Shown: piece after piece, positions 31,949-41,886 of the stretch | Layout: the number at the start of each line of letters is the position of its first letter | Position numbering within the stretch: the first letter of the stretch is position 1 | Assembly (NCBI RefSeq): GCF_000971135.1 | Contig: NZ_BBLW01000007.1 | Location: forward strand, 62,001-126,000 | Direction: 5' to 3' | Length of the DNA: 64,000 nucleotides | Origin: Demequina phytophila | GTDB taxonomy: Bacteria > Actinomycetota > Actinomycetes > Actinomycetales > Demequinaceae | The notes under the pieces: model-generated | What the model saw: only the letters and a program-made list of their open reading frames with translations | Databases searched by the model: none | Told to the model about the DNA's origin: nothing | Translations under genes and position numbers: made by a program

Positions 31949-32575
31949 TTAGCGAGCGTAGTACTCGACGACCAGCTGCACGTCGCAGGTCACGGGGACC
32001 TCGGCGCGCTTCGGGCGACGGACCAGGCGGGCCGTGAGCTTCTCGAGCGTGACGTCGAGGTACTCGGGCACCTGCGGGAGCACGTCACGGTGCGCGCCGG
32101 CGGCGGCGGCCATGTACGGCTCCAGCGTGACGGCCTTGGGCTTGACCTGGATGGTCTGGCCGGGCTTCACGCGGAACGACGGGCGGTCGACGATCTTGCC
32201 GTCCACGAGGATGTGGCGGTGCAGGACCGACTGACGCGCCTGAAGGATCGTGCGAGCGAAGCCCGCACGGAGCACGAGGGCGTCAAGGCGCATCTCGAGA
32301 AGCTCGACGAAGGCCTCACCGGTCAGACCGGACTCCTTCTTCGCCTCGGCGTAGGTCGAGGTCATCTGCTTCTCGCGAAGGCCGTACTGCGCGCGAAGAC
32401 GCTGCTTCTCGCGCAGACGCACGGCGTAGTCGCTCTCCTTGCGGCGGGCGGTGCGGCCGTGCTCACCCGGGGGGTACGGGCGCTTCTCGAAGTGCTTGAC
32501 GGCCTTCGGGGTCAGGGCGATCCCGAGGCTGCGCGACAGGCGGACCTGGCGACGTGCCTTCTGAACAGAGGTCAT
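31949..32575 (-). CDS. rpsD: 30S ribosomal protein S4
   Basis: Primary 16S rRNA-binding protein. The 208-residue sequence includes the N-terminal S4 domain, without the zinc cysteines found in some S4 proteins, and the S4 RNA-binding module (about residues 97-160: MRLDALVLRAGFARTILQAR). I start at MTSVQKARRQ (32575), with AAGGA upstream; a TTG four codons earlier would cover that site. It is monocistronic by its terminator and is outside the usual alpha operon, as in many Actinobacteria. Confidence 0.96.
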   Translation of the reverse strand: MTSVQKARRQVRLSRSLGIALTPKAVKHFEKRPYPPGEHGRTARRKESDYAVRLREKQRLRAQYGLREKQMTSTYAEAKKESGLTGEAFVELLEMRLDALVLRAGFARTILQARQSVLHRHILVDGKIVDRPSFRVKPGQTIQVKPKAVTLEPYMAAAAGAHRDVLPQVPEYLDVTLEKLTARLVRRPKRAEVPVTCDVQLVVEYYAR

Positions 32576-32678
32576 GATTTCCTTCACAGCTCTCCGGGCG
32601 CGCGGATGCGACCGGAGAAATGATCGTTATTTGCTGAGTTCGCGGCGACAGCAGCCAACCGTCCGCGAGGGCTCCACA

Positions 32679-32684
32679 ACTATA
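32679..32684 (-). promoter_or_regulatory. Candidate -10 element (TATAGT) for rpsD
   Basis: On the minus strand TATAGT is preceded by TGCTGG, an extended -10-like context, about 100 bases before the rpsD start. The -35 region is weak. The long leader would leave room for autogenous control by S4, which is only a possibility. Confidence 0.4.
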
Positions 32685-32781
32685 CCAGCACCACAGCCAC
32701 CCTGCTATGGGGAACACACCGACGGTTTCCAGGCATCTCGACATCCTGCGGGGAAGTCAGCGACGTGTCTACGATCCTCCC

Positions 32782-33075
32782 ATGTCATTCCAGGCGTACC
32801 TCGACGCGGTCGAGACCAAGACGGGCCTCACGCCCCGCCAGCTGCTGGACCTCGCCACCGAGAGGGGCTTCGGGCCCGGCACCAAGGCCACCCCGATAGT
32901 CGAGTGGCTCAAGGAGGACTACGACCTGGGCCGCGGGCACGCGATGGCGATGGTGCACGTCATCACCAAGGGCCCCCAGATCTCGGACAAGCACGTGAAC
33001 TCGGGCGGCACGCACTCCGACCCGAAGGACCACCTCTGGCTCGACGGCAAGGACTCCAAGCCCGAGGGCTACTGA
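32782..33075 (+). CDS. DUF4287 domain protein
   Basis: A small 97-residue cytoplasmic protein with the DUF4287 pattern: an N-terminal helix [15 protein letters not shown], then [33 protein letters not shown]. The function of the family is unknown to me; relatives in Actinobacteria are often annotated only by domain number. I start at the ATG at 32782. It is transcribed divergently from rpsD and its end overlaps the end of rarA by 7 bases on the other strand. Confidence 0.85.
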   Translation: MSFQAYLDAVETKTGLTPRQLLDLATERGFGPGTKATPIVEWLKEDYDLGRGHAMAMVHVITKGPQISDKHVNSGGTHSDPKDHLWLDGKDSKPEGY

Positions 33076-34397
33076 CCGCGCCCCAGCAGCCTGCGGATGG
33101 TCCCCAGCCGCTCCCCCAGCGCCCGCTCGTAACCGTGATCGGTCGGCTCGTAGTAGCGCGAGCCGCGCAACGACTCCGGCAGGTACTCCTGCGCCGCCAC
33201 CCCGTGCGGGGCGTCGTGGGCGTACAGGTACGTCTGCCCATGGCCCAGCCGCTCGGCTCCCGCGTAGTGCGCGTCGCGCAGGTGCTCCGGCACCACGCCC
33301 GCCTTGCCGGCCCGCACGTCTGCGATCGCCGCGTCGATGGCCCGGTACGACCGGTTGGACTTGGGCGCGCTCGCCAGGTACGTGGTCGCCTCCGCCAGGA
33401 CGATGCGCCCCTCGGGCATCCCGATGAAGCTCACCGCGTCCGCGGCGGCCTGGGCGATCACGAGCCCTTGGGGGTCCGCCATGCCGATGTCCTCGGCGGC
33501 GAGGATCACCAGGCGCCGGGCGATGAAGCGGGGGTCCTCCCCCGCCACCACCATGCGCGCCAGGTAGTGCAGCGCGGCGTCGACGTCGGAGCCGCGCACC
33601 GACTTGATGAAGGCGCTGATGACGTCGTAGTGCTGGTCGCCCGACTTGTCGTAGGCCACCAGCGCGGCGTCCATGGTCGCCTCAGCCAGCTCCGCGGTCA
33701 CCACACCGTCGGCGCCGGCGGCGCCCGCGATCGACTCGAGGAGCGTGAGCGCCTTCCTGGCGTCCGCCCCGGCGACGCGCAGGATGTGCTGAACCGCCGC
33801 ATCGTCCACCGTCACCGAGCCATCCAGGCCGCGCGGGTCCTCCACGGCGCGCGCGATCAGCGCCGCGATGTCCGCGGCCGCGAGCGGCTGCAGCACCAGC
33901 AGCAGCGAGCGCGACAGCAGCGGCCCCACCACGGAGAAGCTCGGGTTCTCCGTGGTCGCGCCGATGAGCGTGACCCAACGGTTCTCCACCGCGGGCAGCA
34001 GCGCATCCTGCTGGGAGCGCGTGAAGCGGTGGATCTCGTCGATGAACAGGACGGTCTCGCGCTCGCCGGTCGCGATGCGGCGCTTCGAGTCCTCTACCAC
34101 CGCCCGCACGTCCTTGACGCCCGCGGTCACGGCGGACAGCTCGACGAACCGGCGATTGCCGGCCACCAGGTACGCGAGCGTGGTCTTGCCCGTGCCGGGC
34201 GGCCCCCACAAGACCACGGACGTCGCGGGAGCGGACTCCCCGATGAGCCTGCGCAGCGGCGAGCCGTCGGACAGCAGGTGCGTCTGCCCCACCACCTCGT
34301 CGAGGCTGCGCGGCCGCATCCGCACCGCGAGGGGCGCGTTGCCGAGCGTCACGGGGACGCCCGACACGTCCGTGCGCGCCGCGTCGAACAGATCCAT
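33069..34397 (-). CDS. rarA: Replication-associated recombination protein RarA (MgsA family AAA+ ATPase)
   Basis: AAA+ ATPase of the clamp-loader clade acting at stalled replication forks. The 442-residue protein has Walker A GPPGTGKT (65-72), Walker [10 protein letters not shown], sensor ATTENPSF, and the C-terminal tetramerisation domain ([18 protein letters not shown]). The ATG at 34397 begins MDLFDAAR. Two GGACGATGC copies lie in the coding region, one as Asp-Asp-Ala and one as Arg-Ile-Val, and a third lies 43 bases upstream of the start. Confidence 0.95.
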   Translation of the reverse strand: MDLFDAARTDVSGVPVTLGNAPLAVRMRPRSLDEVVGQTHLLSDGSPLRRLIGESAPATSVVLWGPPGTGKTTLAYLVAGNRRFVELSAVTAGVKDVRAVVEDSKRRIATGERETVLFIDEIHRFTRSQQDALLPAVENRWVTLIGATTENPSFSVVGPLLSRSLLLVLQPLAAADIAALIARAVEDPRGLDGSVTVDDAAVQHILRVAGADARKALTLLESIAGAAGADGVVTAELAEATMDAALVAYDKSGDQHYDVISAFIKSVRGSDVDAALHYLARMVVAGEDPRFIARRLVILAAEDIGMADPQGLVIAQAAADAVSFIGMPEGRIVLAEATTYLASAPKSNRSYRAIDAAIADVRAGKAGVVPEHLRDAHYAGAERLGHGQTYLYAHDAPHGVAAQEYLPESLRGSRYYEPTDHGYERALGERLGTIRRLLGRGQ

Positions 34398-34460
34398 GCG
34401 CCCAGCGTAGGCGGTGGCACCGACAGCCAGGTGACCACCGCATCGTCCCCCGGAACGACG

Positions 34461-34494
34461 ACGGGCGCCGCACCCCGAAGGGTGCGACGCCCGC
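34461..34494 (-). terminator. Intrinsic terminator after the CHAP-domain gene
   Basis: An inverted repeat of about 14 bases with one mismatch and a short loop lies 18 bases after the stop at 34512. A GGACGATGC copy (34440-34448) lies just beyond it. Confidence 0.75.
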
Positions 34495-34511
34495 CGATCA
34501 GAGAAGCGCGG

Positions 34512-35579
34512 TTACTTGAGCGCGTTCCACTTCGCGAACTCGGTGGGACGGTAGACGGCGTGGATGTCGACCATCGCTCGCTGGCGGTAGAAGACGCCGC
34601 GACCGGTCGCGCCGGTGCCGTCGGTGGTGTTGCCCTCGACCAGCCAGATGGAGTCGCCCGACACGTGGTCGACGATCCCGGTGTGCGTGGGCCCGTTGTA
34701 CGGATACCAGTCGACCAGGACCACGTCGCCCTTGCGGATCTCGCCCGCGGTGGGCGTCGTGTCGAGCACGCCCGCCTCACGGAGCCGTGCGACGTACTGG
34801 TCGAAGTGCTTCTTGTACGGCACCCCAGCCGGGTAGTCGGCGTGCTCGAACACCCACTCGACAAAGACGGCGCACCACGCGTAGTCGCCGTTGATCCAGG
34901 TGTTGTACTTGTTGTTGCGCCACGACGGCTCGCGGTAGCCGACCTCGTTGTGCGCGACGTTCATGATCTTGTCGACGTTGAACACGCCGCCGACGCTCAG
35001 AAACTTCTGCGGGGTCCACGCGAACGTGTCGTTGACCTTGACCAGCCACCAGCCGTTGCGCTGGATGCGGGTGAACTTGCCGATGGTGCCGAACTTCGCG
35101 GTGACCTTGACGTCGTAGCCGCTGCCCGGTCCCGCGCGAAGGCCCAGGTTCTGCGCGGTCACGCCGACCTTGATCTTCTTGGGGTTCGGCTGGTTGGCGG
35201 TGAGGTACGCCTCGGGCGTCCACGCCTTGGTGCCGCCGAGCTGCACCTGGGTCCAGCGGCCCTTGGTCTGGCCCGTGAAGGTGGCCTGCGCGCCCCTGTA
35301 GGCGACCACCTTGACGCGATTGTCGTTGGACGGCCCGTTACGCAGCTTCAGCGCGGTGCCCGTGACCCAGACCTTCTGGCCCGCGGTCAGGGTCGCGTTG
35401 TTCACGGTGGGCACCACCGCGGAGGCCACCGAGGTGCCCGCCTGGGTGCCGGTCTGCGTCGCCGCGGGGGCGGCGGCCGTCGCGCTGGTGCCGGCGGCGA
35501 GGCTGGCGGTGACCAGCAGGCCGGCGATCAGCCCGGTCGCGCGGTGGCGCGTCGGGCGTGCAGAGGTGATGGTCAACAT
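34512..35579 (-). CDS. Secreted CHAP-domain peptidoglycan amidase with two SH3-like domains
   Basis: The 355-residue exported protein has a signal peptide of about 37 residues (hydrophobic core 17-30, Ala-rich cleavage area), an Ala/Thr linker, two SH3b-like wall-binding repeats (about 67-127 and 138-195), and a C-terminal CHAP domain. The catalytic residues are visible as Cys236 (DYAWCAVFVEW), His299 (GPTHTGIVDHV) and Glu315/Asn317 (VEGNT). Such enzymes hydrolyse peptidoglycan stem peptides during growth, division or attack on competitors. AAGGA precedes the ATG at 35579. It is a single-gene unit with its own terminator. Confidence 0.88.
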   Translation of the reverse strand: MLTITSARPTRHRATGLIAGLLVTASLAAGTSATAAAPAATQTGTQAGTSVASAVVPTVNNATLTAGQKVWVTGTALKLRNGPSNDNRVKVVAYRGAQATFTGQTKGRWTQVQLGGTKAWTPEAYLTANQPNPKKIKVGVTAQNLGLRAGPGSGYDVKVTAKFGTIGKFTRIQRNGWWLVKVNDTFAWTPQKFLSVGGVFNVDKIMNVAHNEVGYREPSWRNNKYNTWINGDYAWCAVFVEWVFEHADYPAGVPYKKHFDQYVARLREAGVLDTTPTAGEIRKGDVVLVDWYPYNGPTHTGIVDHVSGDSIWLVEGNTTDGTGATGRGVFYRQRAMVDIHAVYRPTEFAKWNALK

Positions 35580-35761
35580 CGATTCCTTCCGTTGTGACGC
35601 CTGAGCCCTCCCCTGGCGTCTCGCGGGGGCCGCCCTCTCCGGCCCTTGGTTTCGAGAAGGTAGCCTGACAAATCGGACGAGTCCAGCCTCACACCCCGAG
35701 AGAGACGCATCTCACGTCGCGCCCCTCGCGGCTGTCGGAGGGCCCGCCTAACCTGTGTGCC

Positions 35762-38026
35762 ATGGGGGGATTCGCTCGGGTCGGGCGGCTGATCGCCCGG
35801 GCCCCACGCCTGGTGGTCGTGCTCGCGGTGGTGGGCACGCTGGGCTTCTACGCGCTCGCGACCATCGGCGTGAACGGCGAGGGCCTCTTCCAGCGCGTCA
35901 CCACGGGCCCGCCGCTGGTCGACGGCTCCGACTCGTGGGAGGTCTACGAGGCCTTCGAGCGGACCTCCGACTCCTCGGTGGGGCCGGGCGTCACCTCGTA
36001 CGTGATGAACGTGGCGATGGACGATGCCGCGGTCGCCTCCGCGGTCGAGGAAGCCTCGGCGCGGATCGCCGAGATCGACGGGGTGACGATGGTCTCCTCG
36101 CCGTTCGGCGCGGTGCCGGGGCCCGCGTTCGACCCGGCCGCGGCATCGTCCGCCCGAGGCGACGGTGATACGGACCCGGCCGCGCAGGCGGCCGCGCTGG
36201 TCGACGCGGACGGCACGGGCTTCCTCATCGACGTCGGCTTCACGTCCTTCGGTGACGAGGATCCGCTGGAGACGCACCAGGACGTCGCGGCGATCGTCGC
36301 CGACGGTGTCGACGAGATGCGGGCCAGCAACCCCGATGTCACCGTGGCGACCTCGTCGAACCCGCTGGTGTTCGAGGACTTCACCGGCCAGCTCGAGGAC
36401 GACCTCCTCACCGGGGAGATGATCGCGCTGCCCGCTGCGCTGGTGGTGATGGTGTTCGTGTTCGGGGGCTTCCTCGCCGCCGCCACGCCGCTCACCGGGG
36501 CCATCGCGTCGATCGCGGGCGGGCTCGCGGTGCTGTACGGGTTCTCGTTCCTGCTCGACCTCGACCAGAGCGCGGTCAACGTGGTGTCCGTGCTGGGCAT
36601 CGGCCTGTCGATCGACTACGGGCTGCTCATCGTGTCGCGCTTCCGCGAGGAGCTGCACCGCATCGGCGGGGACCCGCGCGAGGCGCGCGACAAGGCGATC
36701 GAGCTCACCATGGCGACCGCCGGCCGCACCGTGACGTTCTCGGGGATCGTGGTCGCGATCTCGGTGGGCGGGCTGCTGCTGTTCGACCCGGTGATCATGG
36801 AGGGCATCGGCGGCGCCGCGGTGGGCGTGGTGACCACGGCGATGGTCGCGGCCCTCACGATCGTGCCCGCGGTCCTGTACCTGCTCGCTCCCCGGATCGC
36901 GAAGCCGGGGCTGCTGGCGCGGGTGCCCGGGTTCCGCAGGATTCTCGTCACCACCTCGAACGTGGACCGCGAGGAGGGCGCGTTCTCGCGCCTCGCGGCG
37001 TGGGGGCAACGTCGGCCGTGGCTGGTGGTGATCGCATCCGTCGGGCTGCTGCTCGCGCTGGCGAGCCCCGTGCTCGGCATCACGCTGCGCAACTCCGACA
37101 TCGAGGCGCTGCCCGCGGACAACGAGCGGCGGGAGTTCGTCACCGCGTTCCGCGAGGGCTTCCCGGACCTGGGCGAGCCCGCGATCTGGATCCACACGCT
37201 GTCGGACGCCGGGGAGCTCGACGGCTACCTAGACCAGGTCGCGGCGGTCGACGGCGTCCGTGCGATCGACGCGCCCCTGGTCCAGGGTGGCGAGACGTTC
37301 ATCGGGGTGCGGCTCGACGTCACCGACCCCTCGGGCCCGGAGGCGGTGGCCGCGGTGGAGGACATCCGCGCGCTGGAGGCGCCCGTCGAGGTCCACGTGG
37401 GCGGCGTCGCGGCCACCCAGATCGACTTCCTCGACGCGATCATCGAGGGCGCGCTGCTCGCCGGCGCGCTGGTGGTCGTCGCGACGCTGGTGCTGCTGTT
37501 CCTCATGACCGGGTCCCTCCTGGTGCCCGTGAAGACGCTGCTCATCAACTCGCTCTCGCTCGCCGCGACGCTGGGCGTGGTGACATGGATCTTCGGTGAG
37601 GGCCACCTCGAGGGCACGCTCGGATTCAGCTCGACGGGCGGCATCGAGACGTACGTCGCGGTCATCATCGCCGCGTTCGGGTTCGGGCTCGCGATGGACT
37701 ACGAGGTCTTCCTGCTCGCGCGCGTCAAGGAGTACGTCGACGCGGGCGAGGACAACGACGCCGCCGTGCGCAAGGGTCTGCAGCGCTCGGGGCGCATCAT
37801 CACGTCTGCGGCCGCGGTGATCGTGCTGGTGTTCCTGGGCTTCGCGCTGGGCGAGCTGCTGATGATCAAGGAGGTCGGCGTGGGCCTCGCCTTCGCCGTG
37901 CTGCTCGACGCGACCGTGGTGCGCATGTTCCTGGTCCCCGCGACCATGACGCTGCTGGGCGACTGGAACTGGTGGGCGCCGGGCCCGCTGCGGCGCCTGC
38001 ACGCGCGCATCGGCGTGCGGCACTGA
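35762..38026 (+). CDS. MMPL/RND family membrane transporter
   Basis: The 754-residue protein has the RND plan: one N-terminal helix (about 15-35), an extracytoplasmic domain (about 36-200), six helices (about 210-380), one more helix near 425, a second extracytoplasmic domain, and a final cluster of helices. Proton-relay-type aspartates occur in GLSIDYGLLIVSRF and FGLAMDYEVFLLARVKEY. Relatives export lipids or hydrophobic compounds, and the substrate here is unknown. It has no operon partner. The first extracytoplasmic domain holds two GGACGATGC copies, read as Asp-Asp-Ala and Ala-Ser-Ser. Confidence 0.9.
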   Translation: MGGFARVGRLIARAPRLVVVLAVVGTLGFYALATIGVNGEGLFQRVTTGPPLVDGSDSWEVYEAFERTSDSSVGPGVTSYVMNVAMDDAAVASAVEEASARIAEIDGVTMVSSPFGAVPGPAFDPAAASSARGDGDTDPAAQAAALVDADGTGFLIDVGFTSFGDEDPLETHQDVAAIVADGVDEMRASNPDVTVATSSNPLVFEDFTGQLEDDLLTGEMIALPAALVVMVFVFGGFLAAATPLTGAIASIAGGLAVLYGFSFLLDLDQSAVNVVSVLGIGLSIDYGLLIVSRFREELHRIGGDPREARDKAIELTMATAGRTVTFSGIVVAISVGGLLLFDPVIMEGIGGAAVGVVTTAMVAALTIVPAVLYLLAPRIAKPGLLARVPGFRRILVTTSNVDREEGAFSRLAAWGQRRPWLVVIASVGLLLALASPVLGITLRNSDIEALPADNERREFVTAFREGFPDLGEPAIWIHTLSDAGELDGYLDQVAAVDGVRAIDAPLVQGGETFIGVRLDVTDPSGPEAVAAVEDIRALEAPVEVHVGGVAATQIDFLDAIIEGALLAGALVVVATLVLLFLMTGSLLVPVKTLLINSLSLAATLGVVTWIFGEGHLEGTLGFSSTGGIETYVAVIIAAFGFGLAMDYEVFLLARVKEYVDAGEDNDAAVRKGLQRSGRIITSAAAVIVLVFLGFALGELLMIKEVGVGLAFAVLLDATVVRMFLVPATMTLLGDWNWWAPGPLRRLHARIGVRH

Positions 38027-38034
38027 CGCGTCCC

Positions 38035-38928
38035 TCAGCCGAGTTCGCCACCCACCTCTGCAAGCAGGTCCAGCACCGCCCGTACGGCGCGGCGCTCGAC
38101 GCGGTCCGGCCGGCCGATCGCGACGATCGCACGCGTCGCCCGCACGCCCGTCAGCGGGATCAGCCGGTAGGCCTCCGAGTCGGGTGTCGAGAAGCGCGGC
38201 AGCAGCGCGACGCCGAGCCCCTCGCCCACCAGCGACTCCACCAGGCGGTTGTCGCGGACCTCGACCATCCGCTCGAGCGTGGCACCGGTCGCGGCCTCGA
38301 CGGACTCGAGGACCGTCGCGAAGGGGAACCCGCGGGGCACGGCGATCCAGCGTTCGTCTGCGACGTCCGCGGGCGCAAGCCGGGCGCGGCCTGCGAGCCG
38401 ATGCGCGGCAGGCACCGCGACGTCGATCGGTTCGCGGGCGACCACCTGGGCGAACAACCCCTCGGCACCCTGGGGCACGTCCGCCGCGAGGCTGTGCGCG
38501 ATCACCAGGTCGTGGTCGAGGGTGCGCGCCGCGTAGTCCGCCTCGGCGAGGTCGAAGTCCTCGACCTCGATCCGCAACTGGGTCCCGGCGAGCCGGGCCA
38601 ACACGCGCGGCAGCAACGCGGCGCCCGCGCTCGGCAGGGTGCCGATCCGCACCAGGCCGCTCGGCTCTCCCCGTCCCGCGTCGAGCGTCGCCTGCACGCG
38701 GGCGAGCGCGGCCAGCACGTCGTCCGCGCCGGAGGCAAGGATCTCCCCCGCCCACGTGAGGCGCAGCCCGCGGGACGCCGGCTCGACCAGCGCCACGCCC
38801 AGCTCCCTCTCCGCGGTGCGCAGCTGCTGCGACAGCGCCGAGGGCGTGCGGAACGTCGCCTCCGCGACGGCGAGCAGCGTGCCGCGCTGCTTGAGCTCGC
38901 GCAGCAGCTCCAGATGACGGACCTCCAT
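38035..38928 (-). CDS. LysR-type transcriptional regulator
   Basis: The 297-residue regulator has an N-terminal winged helix-turn-helix (about 1-60; AVAEATFRTPSALSQQLRTAERELG) and a periplasmic-binding-protein-like effector domain (about 85-295). It is divergent from an EamA-family transporter with only 71 bases between starts, the classic arrangement in which a LysR protein controls the neighbour. A possible binding site, CTTGTTCTTCAACGAAG, lies at 38963-38979. The effector is unknown. Confidence 0.92.
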   Translation of the reverse strand: MEVRHLELLRELKQRGTLLAVAEATFRTPSALSQQLRTAERELGVALVEPASRGLRLTWAGEILASGADDVLAALARVQATLDAGRGEPSGLVRIGTLPSAGAALLPRVLARLAGTQLRIEVEDFDLAEADYAARTLDHDLVIAHSLAADVPQGAEGLFAQVVAREPIDVAVPAAHRLAGRARLAPADVADERWIAVPRGFPFATVLESVEAATGATLERMVEVRDNRLVESLVGEGLGVALLPRFSTPDSEAYRLIPLTGVRATRAIVAIGRPDRVERRAVRAVLDLLAEVGGELG

Positions 38929-38962
38929 GTAGGAAGCCTAAACCTTGGGTGCGCAACTACTC

Positions 38963-38979
38963 GCTTGTTCTTCAACGAA
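38963..38979. promoter_or_regulatory. Possible LysR binding site in the divergent promoter region
   Basis: CTTGTTCTTCAACGAAG is an imperfect inverted repeat with the T-N11-A spacing of LysR boxes, between the regulator and transporter genes. Support is the position and symmetry only. Confidence 0.35.
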
Positions 38980-38999
38980 GGTCATCCCAGACTGGCGCC

Positions 39000-39962
39000 A
39001 TGCCCGCCCGCCACGTCGCCCTCGCCGTCCTCGTCGCCGTGCTCTGGGGGATCAACTTCCTCGCGATCCACGCCTCGCTCGGCCAGTTCCCGCCGATGTT
39101 CCTGGTGGCGCTGCGCTTCGCGATCATCGCGATCCCGACCGTGCTGCTGGTCCCCCGCCCGCAGGTGCCGCTGCGATGGCTGCTGCTCTACGGGCTCGGT
39201 TTCGGGACGCTGCAGTTCCTGTTCCTCTACCTCGGGATGGAGGCGGGCTTCCCCACCGGGCTCGCGTCGCTCGTCCTGCAGGCCTCTGCGCCGTTCACCG
39301 TGGTGCTGGGCGGGATGCTGCTGCGCGAGCGGCTGGGCGGACGGAGCCTCACGGGCGTCGCCGTCGCCACGGTCGGGCTCGTCGCCGTGGGCCTCAGCTA
39401 CGGCACGTCCGCACCGGTGGGCCCGTTCCTCCTGGTCCTGCTCGGCGCGCTCGGCTGGGCGTTCGGCAACCTCGCCTCCCGTCAGGCGCGGGCACCCAAG
39501 CCACTGCACCTGGTGCTGTGGATGTCGGTGGTGCCGCCGCTGCCGATGCTTGCGCTGTCCCTCGCGCTCGAGGGACCGGAGGCGATCGGCGACTCGCTGG
39601 CCACCTCGCTCACCGCCGCGGCCGTGCCCGCGTGGATCGGGCTCGCGTACACGGTGCTGCTCGGCACCTTGCTGGGCTCCGGCATCTGGGTATGGCTGAT
39701 GGCCCGCTACCCCGCGGGCACCGTGGCGCCGTTCTCGATGCTCGTCCCGGTGGTCGGCATCGCCACCGCGTGGCTGGTGCTCGGCGAGCAGCCGGGGCTC
39801 GGCGAGCTCGCCGGCGGCGTGCTGGTGATCGGCGGGGTGCTGTGGGCGTCGCGGCCTTCTGGCTCGTCGCGCGACGGCCGCACCGCCACTCACACTCCGC
39901 CCGCCCATCGTCCCGCCGCCGCTGAGCCCGACGGGGTGCCCGCTCCTCTCCCGACCCGCTGA
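39000..39962 (+). CDS. EamA/DMT-family transporter
   Basis: The 320-residue protein has ten hydrophobic helices arranged as two EamA repeats (about 5-135 and 145-285), with a Pro/Ala-rich cytoplasmic tail. WGINFLAIHASL in helix 1 and the duplicated inner repeat are typical of the drug/metabolite transporter superfamily. The substrate is likely an amino acid or metabolite exported from the cell. The ATG at 39000 is chosen because the hydrophobic region begins there. No good ribosome binding site is visible, so the mRNA could be nearly leaderless. Likely controlled by the divergent LysR gene. Confidence 0.88.
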   Translation: MPARHVALAVLVAVLWGINFLAIHASLGQFPPMFLVALRFAIIAIPTVLLVPRPQVPLRWLLLYGLGFGTLQFLFLYLGMEAGFPTGLASLVLQASAPFTVVLGGMLLRERLGGRSLTGVAVATVGLVAVGLSYGTSAPVGPFLLVLLGALGWAFGNLASRQARAPKPLHLVLWMSVVPPLPMLALSLALEGPEAIGDSLATSLTAAAVPAWIGLAYTVLLGTLLGSGIWVWLMARYPAGTVAPFSMLVPVVGIATAWLVLGEQPGLGELAGGVLVIGGVLWASRPSGSSRDGRTATHTPPAHRPAAAEPDGVPAPLPTR

Positions 39963-39987
39963 ACCCGCGCACCGTCCGCAGACGCGA

Positions 39988-40022
39988 CGAGGGCGGGACC
40001 CCGGATCGGGATCCCGCCCTCG
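39988..40022. terminator. Terminator between the converging EamA transporter and aspS genes
   Basis: An 11-base-pair G/C stem (39988-39998 with 40012-40022) lies between two converging genes and could serve both strands. Confidence 0.75.
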
Positions 40023-40039
40023 CGCACGGCTGACGAAGG

Positions 40040-41830
40040 CTACGCCTCGACGGCCTCGGCCTTCTCCGCCTTCTCGCCCGTGGCCTCGGGCTTGGCGTCG
40101 ACGCCGGCCTCCTTGCGCTGCTCCGGCGTGATGGGCGCCGGGGCCGCGGTGAGCGGGTCGTAGCCGCCGCCGGACTTGGGGAACGCGATGACGTCGCGGA
40201 TGGAGTCCGCCTTGGCGAGCAGCGCCGTCACGCGGTCCCAGCCGAGCGCGATGCCGCCGTGCGGCGGGGCGCCGTACTGGAACGCGTCGAGCAGGAAGCC
40301 GAACTTCTCCTGCGCCTCCTCCTCGCCGATGCCCATCACCGTGAACACGCGCTGCTGCACGTCCTGACGGTGGATACGGATGGAGCCGCCGCCGATCTCG
40401 TTGCCGTTGCAGACGATGTCGTACGCGTAGGCGAGCGCCGGGCCCGGGTCCGTGTCGAAGGTGTCCATGAACTCCGGCTTGGGGCTCGTGAACGCGTGGT
40501 GCACGGCGGTCCAGGCGGAGTGGCCGAGCGCCACGTCGTCGTCGTCCACGTCGACCGGCTTGAACAGCGGGGCGTCGACCACCCAGCAGAACTCGAAGCG
40601 GTCCTCGTCGATCAGACCCACACGCTTGGCGATCTCGTTGCGCGCGGCGCCGAGCAGCGCACGCGAGGCACCGGTCTTGCCGGCGGCGAAGAAGATGCAG
40701 TCACCGGGGTTGGCGCCCACGGCCTCCGCCAGGCCGGCAAGCTCCGCCTCGGAGAGGTTCTTGGCGACGGGGCCGCCGAGCGTGCCGTCCTCCTGCACCA
40801 GCACGTACGCGAGGCCGCGGGCGCCGCGCTGCTTGGCCCACTCCTGCCACGCGTCGAGGGTCTTGCGGGGCTGCGAGGCGCCGCCGGGCATGACCACGGC
40901 GCCCACGTACTCGGCCTGGAACACGCGGAACGGCGTCTCGGCGAAGTAGGACGTGAGCTCGGTGAGCTCGAGCCCGAAGCGCAGGTCCGGCTTGTCGGAG
41001 CCGAAGCGGGCCATGGCGTCGTTGTAGGTGAGGCGCGGGATGGGCAGCGGCACCTCGTAGCCGATGAGCGACCACAGCTCGCGGACCAGCTCCTCGCCCA
41101 GCGCGATCACGTCGTCCTGGTCGACGAAGCTCATCTCGATGTCGAGCTGCGTGAACTCGGGCTGGCGGTCCGCCCGGAAGTCCTCGTCGCGGTAGCAGCG
41201 GGCGATCTGGTAGTACCGCTCCATACCGGCGACCATGAGCAGCTGCTTGAACAGCTGCGGCGACTGGGGCAGCGCGTACCAGGAGCCGGGCGACAGGCGC
41301 GCGGGCACCAGGAAGTCACGGGCGCCCTCGGGGGTGGAGCGCGTGAGGGTCGGGGTCTCGATCTCGAGGAAGTCGTGACGCTCGAGCACGCGGCGCGCGG
41401 CCTGGTTGACCTTCGAGCGCAGCACGATGTTCTCGCGCGGCTGCGGGCGGCGGAGGTCCAGGTAGCGGTGCTTGAGGCGCGCCTCCTCGCCGACGGTGAC
41501 GTGCTCGTCGATCGGGAACGGCGTGGGCGCGGACTCGTTGAGGATGGTCACGTCCTTGACGTCGACCTCGATCTCGCCGGACGGCATGTTGGGGTTCGAC
41601 GAGCCCTCGGGGCGCAGGCGCACCTCGCCGGTGACCTGGATGACGTACTCGGTGCGCAGCGCGTGCGCGACCTCCTCGCGGATCACCAGCTGCGCGAGGC
41701 CCGACGCGTCACGCAGGTCGATGAACGCGACGCCGCCGTGATCGCGGCGACGGCCCACCCACCCGGCGAGGGTGACGGTGGCGCCGGCGTCGGCGGCGCG
41801 CAGGTTTCCAGCGAGATGCGTGCGGAGCAA
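40040..41830 (-). CDS. aspS: Aspartyl-tRNA synthetase
   Basis: Class IIb synthetase of the bacterial type. The 596-residue protein has the N-terminal anticodon OB domain ([17 protein letters not shown] at about 26-42), catalytic motif 2 with [14 protein letters not shown], the GAD insertion domain (about 290-420), and motif 3 GIALGWDR. It ends in a short Lys/Glu/Ala tail ([11 protein letters not shown]). The start is a TTG at 41830 preceded by AAAGG at 8 bases. Whether it also charges tRNA-Asn cannot be judged here. Confidence 0.96.
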   Translation of the reverse strand: MLRTHLAGNLRAADAGATVTLAGWVGRRRDHGGVAFIDLRDASGLAQLVIREEVAHALRTEYVIQVTGEVRLRPEGSSNPNMPSGEIEVDVKDVTILNESAPTPFPIDEHVTVGEEARLKHRYLDLRRPQPRENIVLRSKVNQAARRVLERHDFLEIETPTLTRSTPEGARDFLVPARLSPGSWYALPQSPQLFKQLLMVAGMERYYQIARCYRDEDFRADRQPEFTQLDIEMSFVDQDDVIALGEELVRELWSLIGYEVPLPIPRLTYNDAMARFGSDKPDLRFGLELTELTSYFAETPFRVFQAEYVGAVVMPGGASQPRKTLDAWQEWAKQRGARGLAYVLVQEDGTLGGPVAKNLSEAELAGLAEAVGANPGDCIFFAAGKTGASRALLGAARNEIAKRVGLIDEDRFEFCWVVDAPLFKPVDVDDDDVALGHSAWTAVHHAFTSPKPEFMDTFDTDPGPALAYAYDIVCNGNEIGGGSIRIHRQDVQQRVFTVMGIGEEEAQEKFGFLLDAFQYGAPPHGGIALGWDRVTALLAKADSIRDVIAFPKSGGGYDPLTAAPAPITPEQRKEAGVDAKPEATGEKAEKAEAVEA

Positions 41831-41886
41831 GTTGCTTGCCTTTCTTACGCGCGGGTAGCGCGGGGTTGTGAAGAGCGGACCTCAGT